Shown one piece after another: positions 8,567 through 21,800 of a stretch of 64,000 nt of DNA. Position 1 is the first letter of the stretch; each line of letters begins with the position of its first letter. A program made the position numbers and the translations under genes. The stretch covers positions 1 to 64,000 of the forward strand of contig JAFWJN010000008.1 in assembly GCA_017514685.1 (NCBI GenBank), read 5' to 3'. This DNA comes from Clostridia bacterium. Its GTDB lineage: Bacteria > Bacillota > Clostridia > Christensenellales > CAG-138. The notes beneath the pieces were generated by a model. It did not search any database, was not told where the DNA came from, and saw only the letters and a program-made list of their open reading frames with translations.

Positions 8567-10288
8567 ATGAAACGTCTGCTGCGTTATCTGACTCCTTATA
8601 AAAAAGAATGTATTCTGGGGCCGCTGTTCAAACTTCTGGAAGCGACCTTCGAACTGTTTATTCCACTTGTCATCGCGTCGATTATCGACCGCGGAATCGG
8701 AACAGGTGAGACCGGATACATCTGGAAGATGGGTGCGGGCCTTCTGGTGCTTGCCCTGATCGGGCTAGTCAGCGCAATCACCGCGCAGTATTTTGCAGCG
8801 AAAGCGGCAGTCGGGTTTGCGGCAAGCCTCAAGCACGCTCTTTTCGGACATATCCAGAGCCTGTCGTTTTCTGCCAGGGATCAGTTGGGAACATCCACCA
8901 TGATCACAAGACTGACCAGTGATGTCAATCAGGTACAATCCGGCGTGAATCTGACTCTGAGGCTGTTTCTGCGTTCTCCGTTTATCGTGTTCGGCGCTAT
9001 GATCATGGCGTTTGTTGTTGACCCCGGAGCGGCATGGATCTTCGCGGTAACCATTCCGATTTTAATGATCGTTGTATTCGGGATCATGTTCTGGACCATG
9101 CCTCTCTACAAGAAAACTCAGTCGGAACTGGACGGTGTCACGGGAAGTGTCCGGGAAAATCTGACAGGCGTCCGGGTCATCCGTGCTTTCCGGATGGAAC
9201 AGGAGGAGACCTCGCGGTTTGTCCGGCAGAATGATGCGCTGACAAAATTGCAGGAGTATGTCGGAAAAATCTCCGCCATGATGAATCCTGTCACATACCT
9301 GATCCTGAACGCAGGACTGATCGTTCTGCTGCGGAGCGGCGCAGTCCGCGTGGATGCGGGGCATATCAGCCAGGGCGAGGTGGTTGCACTTGTCAATTAT
9401 CTTTCCCAGATTCTGGTGGAGCTGATCAAACTTGCGAATCTCATCATCCAGATGACCCGAGGACTTGCGTGCGCGGACCGGATCGCGAACGTGCTCGATA
9501 TTCCGTCCGGTATGGAAAGCGGAGCGGAAACACCGGATGGAGAAACAGAGGAACTGGTTTCCTTTGAAGATGTTTCTATGAAGTATAGCGGAGCCGGTGC
9601 GGAAGCCCTTTCCCATGTGAATCTGAAAGTGAAAAAGGGACAGACAATCGGGGTCATCGGACCGACGGGCTGTGGAAAGAGCACTCTGGTCAATCTGATC
9701 CCTCGTTTTTATGACGCAAGCGCGGGAACGGTACGCGTCGGGGGAATCGATGTCAGGGATTATCAGACGGACGCGCTGCGTATGCGCATTGGCGTGGTCC
9801 CTCAGAAAGCACAGCTGTTCAAGGGGACGATCGCGGAGAATCTGAGATGGGGAAATCCGGACGCGACGGAAGAGCAGATGAACGAGGCGCTGACCATTGC
9901 GCAGGCCTATGATTTTGTCAGCACACGGGAAGGCGGACTGAATGCAAAAGTTGAGCAGAACGGCAGAAACTTCTCCGGCGGACAGCGGCAGAGGCTGACG
10001 ATTGCGCGGGCGCTGATCCGCAAACCGGAAATCCTGATCCTGGATGACAGCGCTTCGGCACTGGATCTTGCGACAGACGCCGCGTTGAGAAAAGCGATCC
10101 GTTCCATGGAGGGATCGCCTACCGTCTTCATTGTATCCCAGCGTACCGCGTCCCTGATGCACGCGGATCAGATTGTTGTACTGGATGAGGGAGAAGTAGC
10201 AGGCATCGGAACGCATGAGCAGCTCATGGAGAACTGTCCACTGTATCAGGAAATATACTACTCCCAGTTCCCGAAGGAGGCGGCATGA
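8567..10288 (+). CDS. ABC exporter half-transporter with degenerate ATP site (heterodimer subunit 1)
   Basis: A 573-residue fused permease-ATPase. Six membrane helices occupy about residues 1-310 and the nucleotide-binding domain the rest, with Walker A GPTGCGKST, signature FSGGQRQRL, and Walker B ILILDDS. The catalytic Glu after Walker B is Asp and the switch His is Gln (IVSQRT). This pattern marks the subunit with a non-canonical ATP site in heterodimeric multidrug-type exporters such as BmrC/LmrC. Its partner is the next gene, with which it overlaps by 4 bases. The pair probably exports drugs, lipids or peptides; the substrate cannot be told from sequence. Confidence 0.93.
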   Translation: MKRLLRYLTPYKKECILGPLFKLLEATFELFIPLVIASIIDRGIGTGETGYIWKMGAGLLVLALIGLVSAITAQYFAAKAAVGFAASLKHALFGHIQSLSFSARDQLGTSTMITRLTSDVNQVQSGVNLTLRLFLRSPFIVFGAMIMAFVVDPGAAWIFAVTIPILMIVVFGIMFWTMPLYKKTQSELDGVTGSVRENLTGVRVIRAFRMEQEETSRFVRQNDALTKLQEYVGKISAMMNPVTYLILNAGLIVLLRSGAVRVDAGHISQGEVVALVNYLSQILVELIKLANLIIQMTRGLACADRIANVLDIPSGMESGAETPDGETEELVSFEDVSMKYSGAGAEALSHVNLKVKKGQTIGVIGPTGCGKSTLVNLIPRFYDASAGTVRVGGIDVRDYQTDALRMRIGVVPQKAQLFKGTIAENLRWGNPDATEEQMNEALTIAQAYDFVSTREGGLNAKVEQNGRNFSGGQRQRLTIARALIRKPEILILDDSASALDLATDAALRKAIRSMEGSPTVFIVSQRTASLMHADQIVVLDEGEVAGIGTHEQLMENCPLYQEIYYSQFPKEAA

Positions 10289-12078
10289 TGAATCAGCAGA
10301 AAAATGCCGTCCGGAGCGAGACGCTGAAAAAAGTATTGAAACGGATCGGAAAGTATAAGTATCTTGTACTTCTGTCTCTGCTTATGGCAGTCGCCATAGT
10401 CGCGCTGACGCTCTATGTACCGGTTCTGACCGGGCAGGCAGTCGATCTGATTATCGGAAAAGGAAAGGTTGATTTTGAGAGACTCGGCAAAACGCTTGTC
10501 AAGATCGGAGTCGCGATTCTGCTGACAGCTGCGCTGCAGTGGCTGATGAGCATGATGAACAACCGGATCACCTACCGCACGGGGAGGGATCTGAGAAACG
10601 ATGCATTTTCAAGAATCGAAAAACTCCCTCTGAGTTATCTGGACAGTAAATCAACAGGCGAGGTCGTCAGCAGAGTCGTGGCGGACATCGATCAGTTCGC
10701 GGACGGACTTCTCATCGGATTTACGCAGCTGTTCACAGGAGTTGTGACGATCCTCGGAACGATTATCTTCATGCTGCGGGCAAATCCTCTGATCACCATG
10801 GTCGTTATCGTAATCACGCCGGTCTCCCTGTTCGTGGCATCCTTTATTGCCAGGCGTACTTACAGTATGTTTAAACTTCAGTCGGAGACGCGCGGGGAAC
10901 AGACGGCGCTGATCGATGAGATGATCACAGGACAGAACATCGTGCAGGCGTTCGGCAGGGAACAGAAAACGATGTCCGACTTTGATGAAATCAATGAACG
11001 GCTCAGAGGTTACTCGCTTCGCGCGATCTTCTTCTCTTCCATCACGAACCCGTCCACAAGATTCGTCAACAGTCTGGTATATGCGGGGGTTGCGGTTTCC
11101 GGTGCGCTGATCGCAATCGGAGGCGGGATCACGGTAGGTCAGCTGACGATGTTCTTAAGCTATGCCAACCAGTACACCAAACCGTTCAACGAGATTTCCG
11201 GTGTTGTGACGGAAGTGCAGAACGCGCTTGCCTGTGCGGCGAGAGTCTTTGATTTGATGGAACAGCCGACCGAGCCGGAAGAACCTGAGAACGCCTCGGT
11301 TCTGAAGAATGTCAAAGGAGATGTCCGGATTGAAGATGTTTTCTTCTCATACCGCCCGGAACAGAAGCTGATTGAGCATCTGAACCTGCATGCGGAGCCC
11401 GGGAAGAGAGTTGCCATTGTAGGACCGACCGGATGCGGAAAGACAACGATCATCAACTTGCTGATGCGTTTCTATGACGTGGACAGCGGAAGAATCCAAG
11501 TTGACAGGATTCCAATTATGGATGCGACCAGAAGCAGCCTAAGGGAAGGCTATGGAATGGTCTTGCAGGAAACATGGCTCAGGAGCGGAACAATTCGTGA
11601 AAATATTACGATGGGCAGACCGGACGCTTCTGAAGAAGAGATTGTCCGGGCGGCGAAAGCCAGCCATGCGCACGGTTTTATCAAACGGCTTCCGAACGGT
11701 TATGATACGGTAATCGGGGAAGACGGAGGATCGCTTTCCCAGGGACAGAAGCAGCTGCTGTGTATTGCGCGCGTCATGCTTTGCCTGCCGCCGATGCTGA
11801 TTCTGGACGAGGCGACCAGTTCCATCGATACCAGAACGGAACTTCGCGTTCAGGAAGCGTTTGCAAGGCTGATGGAAGGAAGGACGAGTTTCATTGTGGC
11901 ACACAGACTTTCCACAATCCGGACAGCAGATATCATTCTTGTCATGAAAGACGGTCACATTATTGAACAGGGAAAGCATGAGGAGCTACTTAAAAAAGGC
12001 GGATTCTACGCATCCCTCTATTACAGCCAGTACGCAAACACAGAGAAGAAGGAGATTACCAATGCTGTTCTTTCGTAA
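10285..12078 (+). CDS. ABC exporter half-transporter with canonical ATP site (heterodimer subunit 2)
   Basis: A 597-residue permease-ATPase partner of the preceding gene. The ATPase half shows Walker A GPTGCGKTT, signature LSQGQKQLL, an intact Walker B plus catalytic Glu (MLILDEATS) and an intact switch His (IVAHRLST). Together with the degenerate partner this gives one consensus ATP site per heterodimer. The start ATG at 10285 overlaps the stop of subunit 1 (ATGATG) and follows AAGGAGG at 10274-10280. The C-terminus overlaps the next gene by 17 bases, so the three genes are probably co-translated. Confidence 0.93.
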   Translation: MMNQQKNAVRSETLKKVLKRIGKYKYLVLLSLLMAVAIVALTLYVPVLTGQAVDLIIGKGKVDFERLGKTLVKIGVAILLTAALQWLMSMMNNRITYRTGRDLRNDAFSRIEKLPLSYLDSKSTGEVVSRVVADIDQFADGLLIGFTQLFTGVVTILGTIIFMLRANPLITMVVIVITPVSLFVASFIARRTYSMFKLQSETRGEQTALIDEMITGQNIVQAFGREQKTMSDFDEINERLRGYSLRAIFFSSITNPSTRFVNSLVYAGVAVSGALIAIGGGITVGQLTMFLSYANQYTKPFNEISGVVTEVQNALACAARVFDLMEQPTEPEEPENASVLKNVKGDVRIEDVFFSYRPEQKLIEHLNLHAEPGKRVAIVGPTGCGKTTIINLLMRFYDVDSGRIQVDRIPIMDATRSSLREGYGMVLQETWLRSGTIRENITMGRPDASEEEIVRAAKASHAHGFIKRLPNGYDTVIGEDGGSLSQGQKQLLCIARVMLCLPPMLILDEATSSIDTRTELRVQEAFARLMEGRTSFIVAHRLSTIRTADIILVMKDGHIIEQGKHEELLKKGGFYASLYYSQYANTEKKEITNAVLS

Positions 12079-12652
12079 AAAGAAACCATATATCCAGACA
12101 TCCCCGGAGGAATGGAGAAGATCATGGGAGGAACTGTTCCCTCCTGAATGTCGTCATGTACCGGTAACCATCGGGGAGAAAACATATGACGCCTTTGTTC
12201 TGGTCGGGCATAATGCCATGATGCTGCAGGACGGTCTTCTGATGGAAGCGGAATTCTTTGATGTCTGCGAGCATTTTCAGGACGCCGGATATCATGTAAT
12301 CTGGCTGATGCGCTGCACGCAGGATATCTACAACGGGTATCTCAAGCGGAAAAGTGTTTCCGAGAATGGTGCGAAGATGACCTGGGACTGGAAGTCCCCA
12401 ACGACCAATTTCGGACGCTGGAGTACAGATAATCAGCATATTTCCATCATCCTTCAGATCGAGGAACTCCCTGAAGAAGGACCGGAAGGTTGCACCAAGA
12501 AGATTCTTCAGAGAGTGACGTGGGCAGAAAGTGATGACCCGGAACGAATGATCCCCAGAAGAACAATGATCTATACCGTAAATGTACCTGATACTCCGCC
12601 GGAGCTGGTCAGGTGGCTGAACGGGGAATCGCTCAGTAAATTTCAGGATTAG
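12062..12652 (+). CDS. Hypothetical protein downstream of the ABC exporter
   Basis: A 196-residue, soluble-looking protein that I do not recognise. I chose the ATG at 12062 (MLFFRKKKPY) because AGAAGGAGA precedes it; the open frame extends further up, but inside the exporter gene. It is acidic, has no signal peptide or membrane segment, and contains a run rich in Trp and aromatic residues (MTWDWKSPTTNFGRW) in the middle. It overlaps the exporter gene by 17 bases and is followed by a terminator, so it belongs to the exporter operon. No function is suggested beyond that link. Confidence 0.8.
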   Translation: MLFFRKKKPYIQTSPEEWRRSWEELFPPECRHVPVTIGEKTYDAFVLVGHNAMMLQDGLLMEAEFFDVCEHFQDAGYHVIWLMRCTQDIYNGYLKRKSVSENGAKMTWDWKSPTTNFGRWSTDNQHISIILQIEELPEEGPEGCTKKILQRVTWAESDDPERMIPRRTMIYTVNVPDTPPELVRWLNGESLSKFQD

Positions 12653-12672
12653 ATCGTAATAGATTCTATTTA

Positions 12673-12712
12673 GGAGCCGTTAAGATCCTCTTTCGAGTTT
12701 CTTAACGGCTCC
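12673..12712 (+). terminator. Terminator of the ABC exporter operon
   Basis: Perfect 12-bp stem GGAGCCGTTAAG/CTTAACGGCTCC with a 16-base loop, 20 bases after the last stop. The following tract is AT-rich (TTATATAATT) rather than pure T. Confidence 0.75.
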
Positions 12713-12767
12713 TTATATAATTAATTCTTATTCTTAACGAGAAAATGTGCGAAACAGGAATGTATAA

Positions 12768-12796
12768 TTGACATTTCGCAAACTTTATCGTACAAT
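12768..12796 (+). promoter_or_regulatory. Promoter of the giant Cna-B surface protein
   Basis: TTGACA (12768-12773), a 17-base spacer and TACAAT (12791-12796), leaving a leader of about 50 bases before the ATG at 12855. Confidence 0.85.
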
Positions 12797-12854
12797 CACA
12801 ATTTGGGAGATTGCATATCTTCTTATTAAGTTTAACTCTAAGGAGAAACAAAAA

Positions 12855-15800
12855 ATGAAACTCGGCATCAAAAAAACACTGTCGTGGGTACTGAGCCTGA
12901 TCATGCTGTTCAGTATGATCCCATTCAGCGCACTCGCAGAGGACGAAAACGGTACGGAACCGGGAACTCCGGCGGTCGAAACAACGACACCGGAAGAAAA
13001 CGGAGGAGACCAGCCGCAGGGAAACGGAAGCGGATCCCAGACCGGCACGGAAGATCCCGTAACGCCAACCGATCCTGATGTAAATGAGCAGGGTGGAGAA
13101 AACGGAGACAATAGCGGAAACACCACTGATCCGAATAACAATAGCGGAGACGACAGCGGTGATCCGATTGATCCGAATACCAACACGGACAACAACGGGG
13201 AAACGGTTGATCCGAATAACGGCGGAGATAACAGCGGTGATGTCATCGACCCGAACAACAATAGCGGGGATGATAACGGTGACACGACCGACCCGAATAA
13301 TAACGGAGAGAACGGGGATACGACCGATCCGAACGGAGAGGGCGGAGACGACCCCGTTGTTCCCAATGGAACGGAACCGGGGGAAGATAACGGCGAGAAT
13401 GAAACTCCTGCGAACGTAACGCTGGAAGGGGAATATGCCGGAGTCAGCGTAACGGTAGAGAACGTGCCCGCGGGAACGGAACTGACCTTGAAGGGCGCAT
13501 CCGGATATGAGGAAGCGCTCTCGGAAAAAGAAGAAGCATATAGCGTTCTGTTTGGAATCGATATCGGACTGAGCGTTGAGCTGGAAGCACCTGTGAAAGT
13601 GACGCTGAAGGGCGAAAAGTTTGCTGAGATGGATCCTGAAGCGAAACTGTATCACATCAATCATAAGAACGAAGCGGAAGCAGTAGGTTATGGTTATGAT
13701 GACAAGGAACTTACTGTAACGTTCAGCGCGAAAGAGTTTTCCCCTTATATTCTTATAAAAGCAGAAGCAGCGGAGAACACTGATCCGGATGAACCGGTCG
13801 TTGGCGGCGGAGACGAACCCATTGTCAACGGCGGGGATGAACCTGTAGTCAACGGGGGAGATGATCCGATCGTTAACGGCGGAGAAGAACCTAAAGAAGA
13901 AACTGTTACGGTTACCGTCAAGGCTGTGTTTGAAGAAGATGATAACGCAGATGAAAATGCAGAAGAAGTAAAACCCGAATCGATCACGGTCCGGCTGGTA
14001 AAAGGCGAAGAAGCGGAAGGCGAGCCGGTTGAACTCAATTCGGAAAATGAATGGACCTATGTATTCGAAGGGTTGGAAGAAGGCGAATACACTGTTACCG
14101 CAGAAGCACCGGAAGGATATGAAGTTGTTATCATCGGAAGCATAGAAGAAGGGTATATTCTGACTATCGAAAAAGCTTATACGGCTTTGCGTGTAGGTGA
14201 GAATCCGACTCGTGCCGATAATGAAGAGTACACGGTGAAACTGAATGATGATTTCCCTCTTGATACAGACGCATATGCAGGAAAGCCATTTGAATGGATA
14301 GGCGGTGCAACTTTTGAAGTTTATGATTCCAATGGCGATGTTGTTATCGATGAAGAAATCCGTTCAAGATATGATGTTCGCATTATAAATGTAACAAGTT
14401 CAGATACAGATTTTGCCTGGGACATGGGTGAGAGCTATATCCTTTCACCGGTAAACGATGTTATTTATACCGTAGAATTTGCTATCTTCTTAGCTTCGGC
14501 TGATCCGAGAGTAGATGACCCGGTTACGGAAGTCTATGTAAGACATGTAAAGACATATAATTCCGCTGAAATCCTGGATTTGCTGGATTCGGATGATCAA
14601 TATGTTACCAGGGCATGGATTGATCCAACCACTTATACAACAGGCTTTGCACCATGGGACAGCAATAATGAGCCGGGTAATGACCAGAGCCCGACCAATA
14701 ACATCATAAGAAGTTTTGACTCAATCCATTATGAAATTAATTTTCAGACAAAGAGTTATTCTGAAAATTATTATAAAGAAGGTTATGTTGGCTTCTTAAT
14801 CCTTCTTGCCGATGAAAACGGCAATCCTCTTAATCCGGACGGAAGGGAAGCTTATGTCGTAAAAGATTCTCTTTCTTGGATGAAAACGGATTCCGGTAAC
14901 AGCAAATTGAACAGGAAAATCGGAAAAAGAGATTTCACGGTAAACGGTGTTACTCAGACATTTTCCTATGTTCAGGGTTATCTGCATCTAATAGCGGACG
15001 ATACTGCCGATAACGTTATGCCTGTGGCATCGTCTTCTGTTGAGTTTGATATCAATGCAGGAGCCATGGTGAACGGGTCGACCATTAAACCCCTCATTTA
15101 CATCTGGTGTCAGCATAATGATTTCGGCGACACAAACAACGACGGCATTATTGATGTGGTGGATCCTTCGCATGTTTGTGCGAATGAGAGCACGCATTCC
15201 GAAGCATCCAATGGAGGAAAAGAACTTGTTCAGATTCAAGCTCCTGTTGTGATTGTGTCGGCCGCACCAAAGTATAACATTCAGCTCAAGACCTATAATA
15301 CGGACAGCAATACCTGGGGCATTTCCGGTGTTCTCAATACTTACGATTTCACAACAGGAAACAGCCTTGCGCTTGACAAGGAAGCCGGGTCTATTTACGG
15401 ACGTGGATATGGCATGGGTATTACCGTTCAGCTTTATAACAGTTCCAGTGATAAGAACCTGAAAGGTATTGAGCTGCCGGTAGGCGATATCGAGCTGGAA
15501 ATTTCATTTGCAGGAAACTTTGCCGCAAATTCTCCGGCAGGTACGGTTTATCATATGGATTATAATGGAGCAGAAAGAGGATTTGCTCCGTTGGTCTGGA
15601 GTTATGAGGGAAATACTTACGGCGGAAGCCAGCGGGATGGAAGAAGCATTTCCATGTTTACGACAGAAGGATTCCCGCGTTATGTAGCTCCGTATAATAA
15701 AAAGAGCGCGGATGAAGCGCTTTCCAATGGCAGCACTATGGGAACGGCTTCCTGTTACAATGGAGGGACATGGCAGGCAGAACGGCTTGATGGGGATACA

Positions 15801-18800
15801 ATCAAGTTTACTGTCAAGGATTATATTATCAATTCCAGTTGGTTCCCGGCTCAGAATGGACTTAAATTGGACAGGCAGAGTGCCAATATTTACTGGGATC
15901 CGCGGCTTGGTATTGAAAACAGCTGTCATATAGGCTGTTTCTCCGCTGCTGAACTATGGATTATTATTCCGCTGGTATCTCCTGACGGTGAAAAACTGGA
16001 AGATCATAAGAGTATGGGCGGAGTTGCGTATGGCTCCGGAACAGAAACGCTGATCGTTACGGATGCAGCTTTGTCAGCTACGTCTGCAAGCGGTATTAAT
16101 GTCGGTTACCGTGATGCCAATGGGAACTATTATGTTGGACCTGGAACGCCTTCTGACGGTTATACCAAAGTGACGGATCTGAGCAACCAGGAGAAGAAAA
16201 CGGATGATAAGCTGTCCTTTACAGCTGAAACCTATGTATGGAAAGCAGGCACATTTGATGCTGCTGTCCGTTACAGCAACAATTCAAGCAGCTTGCACTG
16301 GATTTATGATACATCCTGCATAGCTTCTGAGAACAAAGTTGGACCGGCACAGTCAACCGGACAGGACGTTGCAGAACTCAAGCAGACGATTGCTCTTTGG
16401 GCGACGAGTACAGTCGGCGTTGGTAAGAACAATGACCCAATCAACGCTTCTTATGGCGTGAACAATCTTATTTTGTTCGATAATGCAGGGGTTGAACTTT
16501 TACCTGCGAATCGTTATGCGTCTTCTGCATATCAGAAGAATAAATTTCTCTATGCCGCAAAGAAGGATGGCACAGGCTGGAATCATTATGGGTTGAAACC
16601 TGACAGTACAGATGAAAACGGAACGAAATGGTACTATGATGAGAGCAGTGGAACAATAACATCAACAAAACCAAGCGGAACGGCTTACCTTGCATATGAT
16701 TATGAGCAGTCTACATCTACAGAGAATGATTTGTTCTTCTATGAATCATATGAAGAATTGACTGCAGCAGGTGCGGTTTGTGTAGGCCTTCTGTATGAGT
16801 CTCGTTCTTTGACGAAGAGTACATCCAGCAGGGCTTCTAACTTCAAGAACTTCATAAAGGTAAAGGCTGATGCCATCATGGGCCAGGTCTACCAGATCGA
16901 CATGAAGTGCTTTGCATGGACGGCTAGGACTTATTCAAATTACGGACTTGTTGAGGATACAGATTCTTACATCTGCAGCAGACTGGATATTCAGAATAAT
17001 CCTGACAGTATTTCGACCGCGATGCTCGAATTGTTTAATCACCCAACCTATCGGTCTAATACGTCAAAATATTATACAAAAGCAACGTATGACGAAGAAG
17101 GCATCTATACAGGCGGGCATAGCCCGAATGGAACAAAACGGGGAGACTCTGTCTTTATTATTCCGTTCCGTCCGGAAATCTATAAGTATGTTTTGCAGGT
17201 GAAAGAAGATGGAAAGACAAAAGAGGTCTACAATCTGGATGAAAACCAGAACATTGTTGATTTCAGACTGACTGCAAGAACTTACAAAAAGGTCAAAAAT
17301 GAATCTGATTTTCTGTCAACAACGACACTGATCATCACAGATACACTTCCCAAGGGTGTTACTTATAATGAAGATGCGATGCTCGGCGGAACTTATACAA
17401 AGAGTAGCAAAGCAGGATATCATGGTTCGTGGAGCGGTGGAGTCTTGCCCGGCGGAACGATAACGGTGAATCTTGAAAACGGCCGGACTGCTGATATTGA
17501 ATTTGAGGCACCGCAGGTAACGACAAACGCGAGCGGTGTCACAACACTGAAATTTGTTTTTGCAAATTTCCCTGTGGGTGCAGATCCGATAGATATATTC
17601 TACTCTGTCACGATCGACAACTCCGCAACAAATGGCCAGGCATATAAAAATATTGCCGTAGTGGACACGGATGATGTGCATATGATTCAATCAACCGCAT
17701 ATCATACGTACTCCGAAGTAAACTTCTCTGTCATCAGAACATTTACGATTTCTTTGAGTAAACTGACGGATAAATCCTTCGTTGATATCAAGGCGGAAAT
17801 CGGCTACACAATGGCCTGGCAGAACGTAGGCAACAACGATGTTAATAATGCGCCGATGATGGATATTCTTCCATACAACGGAGATGATAACGGATCATCA
17901 TTCTCCGGAACCTATGTGCTGAAATCGGTAAAACTGACCAACAATAACGGAACAAAGACATCGCCAATCAAAGATTATACTGGATTAAGGGTCTTCTATA
18001 CGACGGATACTGCAGTTCGAACGATCGATGTGAGTCTGTGGAAAGATGACTCGATTCAGGCGGGGACGGTCACTGACCTCGACGGAAATACATTTAATTG
18101 CCGGTGGGCAGAGGCGGTAGTCAATGCGGACGGAACGGTTACCGGATTTGATGAGAATGCAACAGCGTTCTGCATCCTCGGCACACTGAAATCCAAGAAA
18201 ATGATTGAAGCTGCATGCGTTATTGATCCGGATAACAATGAACCGGGAGATAAATATGTCAATGCAATTTCGATCAGGGGAAGCATTACGATCGCGCGCG
18301 GAATCGTTCTGAACAGAATCCTTTCCGGACTGGCTTGGTATGATGAAAACTTTGACGGTGCGCGCCAGGCTAACGAGAAGAAACTTGCAGGAATCACAGT
18401 TACACTTGTTGGTAAGGATGATTTTCTGGCAGCAACCGGTGGGAAGAAAGGCGGAGCAGCTGCAAAGAGTTCGTCTGTCGCAACAGGACTGACACCGGTC
18501 ATTAATCTGAGGGGCGAATCATGCACAACGGTGACCGGAACTGACGGTAAATATGAATTTGCATATTTGCCGGCTGGTGATTTTGTGGTTGTATTCACAG
18601 ATGGAGAAACTCTGTTAAGCGATTTCTTCATGTCTCCATTGGAAGCGGATACGGCGCGTGAAGTCAATAACAGCAACGCAATTCTGGTAGCAGCAGATGC
18701 GGATGGACATGTCGACTACGGGTATATCAATATCGCCATGCCTGGGGCTGCTGACATCACAGCCAGCCCATATATGATCAGAAACGAAGACATCGGTCTT

Positions 18801-21800
18801 GTTGAAGCAATTAATGTATATGCGGATAAAAAGTGGATCAATGCCATGGCGGAAACTGATCCTCCTGCCGGAGCGCATATCACATTTACTTTGAATGGCG
18901 GAGGAAAGACATATGTCATCGGACTGGATGGTACGGCAGATACTCCGTTGGAAGAAAATGAAGTCGGTGCTTTCGAAAGCGAACCCTGGCATGCGACATT
19001 CCAGAATCTTCCTAAATATGAGGTAAATAATTCCGGTAAAGCAATAGAAATCCAGTATAAACTGACAGAGTCTGTTAAATGGCCGGGCTTTGAAGAGTCT
19101 TACTCTGATAATGCCAATGCTCTGGTAGAAGACAGCCTCGGAACGGTCACCAACAAAGAAGAGACGACTGAGATCAGCGCGAAGAAAGAATGGAAAAACC
19201 TGAACGGAACAACGAAGTATCCGGATGGCGCAACAGTAACTTTCACGCTGATTGCGGACAACAATGAGACCGATCATAAAGTCAAACTGGATGGAACAGA
19301 GGATACACCTGTTCCGACTGTAACAGGTGCTTACGAAAGCGCAGCGTGGGTCGCGAGCTTTGTGAACCTGCCAAAGTATAAGATCGTAGACGGCGAAGCA
19401 GTTGAGATCGTGTACACCATAAAAGAAACAGTCAAGTATCCGGGATACGAACCGGATACAGAGGAAGTCGGAGACAGCGAAACGATCACGAACGAAGAGG
19501 TCCCCACACAGATCAGTGCGAAGAAGGAATGGAAAAATCTGGACGGAACAGCGATTCCGCCGAAAGATGCGACTGTAACCTTCACGCTGATTGCAGATGA
19601 TGAAGAGACTGAATATGAAGTCGTACTAACAGGAACCGTAGGAACAGAACCTGATGTGACCGGCGGATATGAGAGTGAAGCTTGGGTCGCAAGCTTTGTG
19701 AACCTGCCGAAGTATAAGAAGGGAACAACGACCGAGATCCAATATAAGGTGAAGGAAACCGTGACCTTCGAAGGTTATGCGCCAAGTACGACGGAAGCGG
19801 TCAGAGACGGAGAAACGATTACGAACGAACAGGTACCGACGGAAGTCTGGGCGAAGAAAGAATGGAAGAACGCAGATGGAACATCAACTCCTCCGGAAGG
19901 TGCGATCGTGACATTCACCCTGATGGCGAACGGAGAAGAGACGGAACACAACGTCAAACTGACAGGAACAGCTGGACAGGCACCGGAAGGCACAGGCGGA
20001 TACGAGAGTGAACCGTGGATTGCGAAGTTTGTCGGACTTCCCAAAGTGGATTATAAGACCGGCAAGCAAGTAGATTATACGGTAAAAGAGACCGTCATGT
20101 ATCCGGGATATCAACTGAAAAATGAGGAACCGGTCGGAAACGGCGGAACGATCACGAACGTAGAGATCACAACGCAGTTCAGTGTGAATAAGGAATGGCT
20201 GAACGCGGACGGATCGGATACGCCTCCGGTTGGAGCGAAAGTGAAATTCGCAGCATTTGCGGACGGAGTAGAAACAACATATGTAGTTGTTCTTGACGGA
20301 AAAGCAGAACCCTTTGATATCCTGTTCCCGGGCGGAATAGAAAACGAAGCATGGGTCGGAACGTTCAAGAATCTGCCCAAGTACAGGAAGGGAACAACGG
20401 ACGAGATCGAGTATACCGTGAAGGAAACTGAGTACTTCCCGGGATACGTTCCTGAGAATGATACCGCGGAACCGGACGGAACGATCAAGAACGTTCAGGA
20501 GACGACCGGAATCAAGGCAGTCAAGGCCTGGAACAACGCGGACGGCACAGCGGTAGCACCGGAAGGCGCAACGATCACGTTTGTCACATACGGAGCTTAC
20601 AACAACTTTGAAGGAGTTACAGACGAATACGAAGTAACGCTGGACGGAACCGCGGAAGCGGATGCACCGACAGCAAGCGGCGGATATGAGAGCGAAGCAT
20701 GGGTCGCAAGCTTTGTGAACCTTCCGAAATATGCGTATATCAGTAAACTCAACAAGTTCACCGGCAAGGTCGAATACTATCAGTACGAAATCATGTACTA
20801 TGTATATGAGAAGAAAAACTATCCGGGATATCAGATGCAGCCGGATGACGATGTCGAAGTCGAAGACGGCGGAACGATCACCAATAAGGAGATCGAGACG
20901 GAAATCAGCGCAAGGAAAGAATGGCTGAACGCGGATGGAACGACAACACCTCCTGCAGGTGCGACAGTCACATTCACGCTGTACGCAAACGGAAGTGAAA
21001 CGGTTCATAAAGTCGAACTGACAGGAAGCGTAGGAGCGGAACCGGCAGTCACCGGGGCATACGAAAGCGCAGAATGGATCGCAAGCTTCGTACATCTTCC
21101 GAAGTACGAGAAAGGTACGACAAGCGAGATCAAGTATACGGTAAAGGAAACGGTCACTTATACGGGATATGAACCGGATAAGGAAGAAGTCGGAGACAAC
21201 GGAGTGATCGTCAATGAGCAGATCAAGACGGAAGCGTCTGTCAAGAAGATCTGGAACGATGATAATGACCGTGACGGTATCCGCCCGCCGGTACTGAAGG
21301 TGAAGCTGTCGAATGGAACGGTAGTTGAACTGAAGGAAGAAAACGGATGGGAAGCGAAGGTAGAGAACCTGCCGAAGATCGATTCCGCGACCGGAAACGA
21401 GATCGAATATACGTGGGAAGAAGTCGATCTGCCGGAAGGCTACACGCTGACGGAGACGACAAAGAACGGAACGGTCACAACGCTGACGAACTCGCATGAT
21501 GTAGAACTGATCGACATCGAAGTAGAGAAAGTCTGGAAAGACAATGACGACAAAGACAAGGCGAGACCGAGATCGGTAACGATTATCCTGCTTGCGAACG
21601 GAACGGAAGTTGGAAGCAAGATACTTGACGAGAGCAACGGCTGGACCGAGACATTCACAGATCTGTACAAGTACGAGAACGGAACAGAGATCAAATATGA
21701 GATCAAGGAAGTGAAGGTACCGAAGTACAAAGTGAAGATCACGGGACCGGAAGGAACGACGACGAAGCGGTTTGTAGTAACGAATACCTACACTCCACCG

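Noticed and set aside
9062..10216. Minus-strand frame of 384 codons opposite the ABC exporter
   Set aside because: The plus strand encodes all ATPase motifs; the antisense product is composition-biased and has no start signal.
12768..12854. Longer N-terminus of the Cna-B protein starting at 12768
   Set aside because: That start coincides with the -35 box; the ATG at 12855 follows AAGGAG and opens a proper signal peptide.
13084..13350. Short regular repeats that might be a CRISPR-like array
   Set aside because: Units are in frame, coding, and lack unique spacers; they build the D/N/G/P stalk of the surface protein.
19884..21497. Long minus-strand open frame (537 codons) across the Cna-B repeats
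   Set aside because: It mirrors the repeat DNA, has no ribosome site, and its protein is Arg/Phe/Cys-rich without any known fold; the plus-strand Cna-B frame explains the region.
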